Shown here one piece after another: positions 44,581-46,738 of a DNA stretch of 46,738 nucleotides. Within the stretch, counting starts at the first letter, position 1. Each line of letters begins with the position of its first letter. The position numbers were made by a program, and so were the translations under genes. Source of the DNA: Coprinus comatus (taxonomy: Eukaryota; Basidiomycota; Agaricomycetes; Agaricales; Agaricaceae); assembly GCA_034638255.1 (NCBI GenBank), contig JAWPGT010000128.1, positions 1 to 46,738 on the forward strand, in the 5' to 3' direction. The notes below the pieces were generated by a model. It made no database searches. It worked only from the letters and a program-made list of their open reading frames with translations, and was not told the origin of the DNA.

Positions 44581-46128
44581 ATGATCAAGAAATGCCTGAG
44601 TAAATCCGTCATTTTTAGCTGGAAAGCGTGGCTTCTCCTCGATGGCTTAGGAGAAAAGTGGGACCCCAGATGGATCAATAGACGTGAAGAGAGGAATGAA
44701 CACCACAAGAGAAGTGCAAAACGCCTGCAAGAAATTGATAGAGACCTTAGCATTATTCCGAAAATGAAGGAAACAAACAAGCTAAGCCACACCTTCTATG
44801 TCTTTGTCCAATGCACACCACAGGATGAAGTGGTGAAACCCAACTCCCTAAACTTGCCTGAGAATCATATCCCTGACGAAGGAGCGCAACCCGCCCTGCA
44901 TAAAGCATGGGTAGATTGTGTAACCACCATTGGTGCACCAGGAGACCCAGACGTACTGGGTCTGCCAACAATACCCCAGCGACTGCCTGAACCGTGCGAG
45001 TCAGACTCCAGAGTATGACTGTGAAAATCCCCCCTGACATGCTTCAGAGCAAGGAGAATGCGAAGTTGGCAGTGATGCTACAGATAATAGAGCGAACACC
45101 AGGCCATGTGGACCTGGTCATACAAAATGTACCTAAACCAATTATTGAGTACTTGACAACAAGGATAGAGCAGTACTCGAACTAGGATTGGACGTACCAT
45201 GAAGGGGCAACTCTGCTACGAGCCCTCACCAAACGCCTGCAGGAGCGAGTAGGTGCAACAGCACTCGAGAAACCCCGAAACACCCGCATACAGGGCTACA
45301 GCTGCTGCCAATAACCGCCCAATAGAGATATGTGTGCAAACCACACGCAAAGGCATGCGTCTGCCTGGGGTCTCCCAAGCTCTACTGTATCGGAAAATGA
45401 GAGAATTGAAACGACCGGAGAAAAGGCGAGATACCATGATGAACCTGGATATTGCAAGACATGCCGCCAGACAGGACCCGACCGAGGATGAACCATTGCC
45501 CACTGAAAGCCAAATGTGGTGCTCGCTAAGGGACATAGACCTGTCGAGAAGTGTCAGATCGGTATTATGGAAAGCCATGCATGGAACCCTAAGAATTGGG
45601 TCGTACTGGGAATGCATACCAGGATATGAAATAAGAGGACAATGTGGAATGTGTGACGTGTCCGAAACCCTGGAACATATACTGACAGAGTGCCGTGGTA
45701 ATGGACAAGAAGAAGTTTGGAAGCTTGTAAACACAGCTGCCGCCAACAAGAATATTGAGCGTGTCCCAGAAACACTAGGCAGTGTGCTAGCATGCAGCAT
45801 GTATAAGGTCAAGAACCAAAACGGCAAGACGGCGGTGGGAAAAACAAGGTTCCATAAGACAATAATAGCTGAGTCGGCCCTGGTTATATGGAAACTACGC
45901 AACGAGAAATCCGTCGCAATGGAGGAGTAAATGAGACACCTACCAAGGCAGAGGTGAAGCGAAGATAGGAATCTGCCATGAACCAGCACATCTCACAGGT
46001 ATTTATGGTAAAAGATATCCACGTCCAGGACATTCTCTTCGATCGCTGGTAGCTGGCCCCTAACTTGTGGTAGGGACCGGATACAGTGAAAGCGCACACA
46101 AAAAAAGAAAAAGAAAAAAGAAAGAAAG
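44581..46128 (+). mobile_element. 5'-truncated LINE (Tad-like non-LTR retrotransposon), 3' end
   Basis: Only the C-terminal part of ORF2 is present. 45000-45250 resembles a decayed RNase H domain (PPDMLQSKENAKLAVMLQII ... TLLRALTKRLQERVGATALE), broken by stops at 45016-45018 and 45183-45185. The frame 45253-45930 reads PGVSQALLYRKMRELKRPEK, MWCSLRDIDLSRSVRSVLWK, MHGTLRIGSYWECIPGYEIR and the zinc knuckle CGMCDVSETLEHILTEC, the characteristic tail of fungal LINEs. A 3' UTR of about 170 bases follows, ending in an A-rich tail (46098-46128). The start given is where a related frame begins; the true 5' truncation point is uncertain. Confidence 0.72.
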
Positions 46129-46152
46129 TCCTGTTCCCTCCATACAAGGTAC

Positions 46153-46738
46153 ACGATTCAAACTAGTGCTAGCCTGTTTCATAACCATCATCTCTTAAAT
46201 CATATCCTCTTCATCCGCATCCAAGAAATTAGCAAGCTTCTGTGCATCTAAACTTGTGTACAACTTCAAGAAACTCCTGAGTGTAGGTACAGGTGGTTGG
46301 GCAGTGACATCAGCAAGGAAGCAACTGAGGTGGTGTTGTGTTGAATCATAACCAGATAAAGGGGCTTCAGATGGCCTGGAAGGAATAAGGAGAGTGGCGA
46401 CAGCAGCAGGATCTTCATATAGTGGGGTGTTGGCAGTGATGAATTTAGGGCAAGAGTAGAGGAAGAGCTCTTCGAATGTGCTTAGAGCTTCTTGTCTGTA
46501 TATATATGCGAGTATTTAATTATAATTCTTTTTTCTATTTGAAAACATACCCTCCACGAGCGATTTTGGCATATTGCTCACTGAACCCCTCCTTTGCAAT
46601 AATATTGTCATCCAACCGTGTTGGAGATAGCGAGTTGTAGATGGGAAAGATGGCATACATGCCGTCAGCTGTTTTGCTAATCTATATTCTTTTGTCAATT
46701 CACCAAAACTTAAGATTGGGAAAAAAGTGAATCAAAAC
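46153..46738 (-). pseudogene. Broken 3' part of translation initiation factor eIF3 subunit L
   Basis: Minus-strand exons 46551-46676 and 46195-46495, joined across a 55-nt GT-AG intron, encode TADGMYAIFPIYNSLSPTRL, EGFSEQYAKIARGG, TFEELFLYSCPKFITANTPL and PVPTLRSFLKLYTSLDAQKL, followed by ANFLDADEEDMI. This is clearly the PCI-proximal region of eIF3l, a subunit of the eIF3 complex that recruits mRNA to the 40S ribosome. A TAA at 46195-46197 interrupts it, yet the same frame goes on with family-like EMMVMKQASTSLNR to 46153. Then LINE sequence begins at about 46128. The remaining C-terminal part (roughly the last 80-100 residues) is absent, so this copy is probably non-functional. The gene continues beyond the right edge of the window. 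Confidence 0.8.

Overview
The window comes from a basidiomycete fungus, very probably an Agaricomycete. Genes are split by short GT-AG introns of about 50-60 nt. The left end carries ordinary fungal housekeeping and metabolic genes. The rest is a dense nest of mobile DNA of kinds typical of mushroom genomes: a KDZ-type DNA transposon, a TET/JBP dioxygenase gene in a mobile context, Copia retrotransposons, a DIRS-like RT relic and a LINE. Every name rests on motif reading by eye; no database search was run.

Layout. 1-986 (+) is the 3' end of the nuclear exportin CSE1. 1176-3142 (-) is a monocarboxylate-type MFS transporter, 4086-5619 (-) a single-pass membrane protein with an acidic luminal part, and 6655-8908 (-) a secreted or membrane-anchored amidase-signature enzyme. 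About 9.0-11.2 kb is largely empty, with one unidentified candidate exon. 11.25-15.11 kb is a non-coding element with a terminal motif and large inverted arms built of 52-bp tandem units. 15.3-16.5 kb is a decayed DIRS-like RT/RNase H. 17.0-31.2 kb holds five multi-exon genes. A conserved basidiomycete gene (here 'L', minus strand) appears to be split by an 8.28-kb KDZ transposon (21148-29426). That transposon has 112-bp terminal inverted repeats (111/112 identical) and carries the transposase, a small protein with two SUMO-interaction-like motifs, and an AT-hook protein. The first exon of L and a divergently transcribed neighbour ('R') lie just beyond its right end.

31.5-39.0 kb is a nest. 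Copia A (+) is cut at 35786 by Copia B (-), whose 218-bp LTR is at 35787-36004. Copia B is cut at about 38970 by a further element starting at about 38975. This last element begins with the same terminal motif as the non-coding element at 11.25 kb, continues with an exact 30-bp-period array of palindromes, and carries an intact TET/JBP-type 2-oxoglutarate dioxygenase (41890-43236) plus an unrecognised partner gene (39592-41549). Its right end is not visible. Finally a LINE 3' end (to about 46128) abuts a broken copy of the translation factor eIF3 subunit L.

Common thread. The seven internal stops in the two Copia relics and the eIF3l copy, and the single mismatch between the KDZ inverted repeats, can all be read as C-to-T (or G-to-A) changes. 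The TET/JBP gene and the KDZ transposase have no such breaks. This suggests cytosine methylation and deamination acting on mobile DNA in a genome where a mobile element carries a candidate 5-methylcytosine oxidase.
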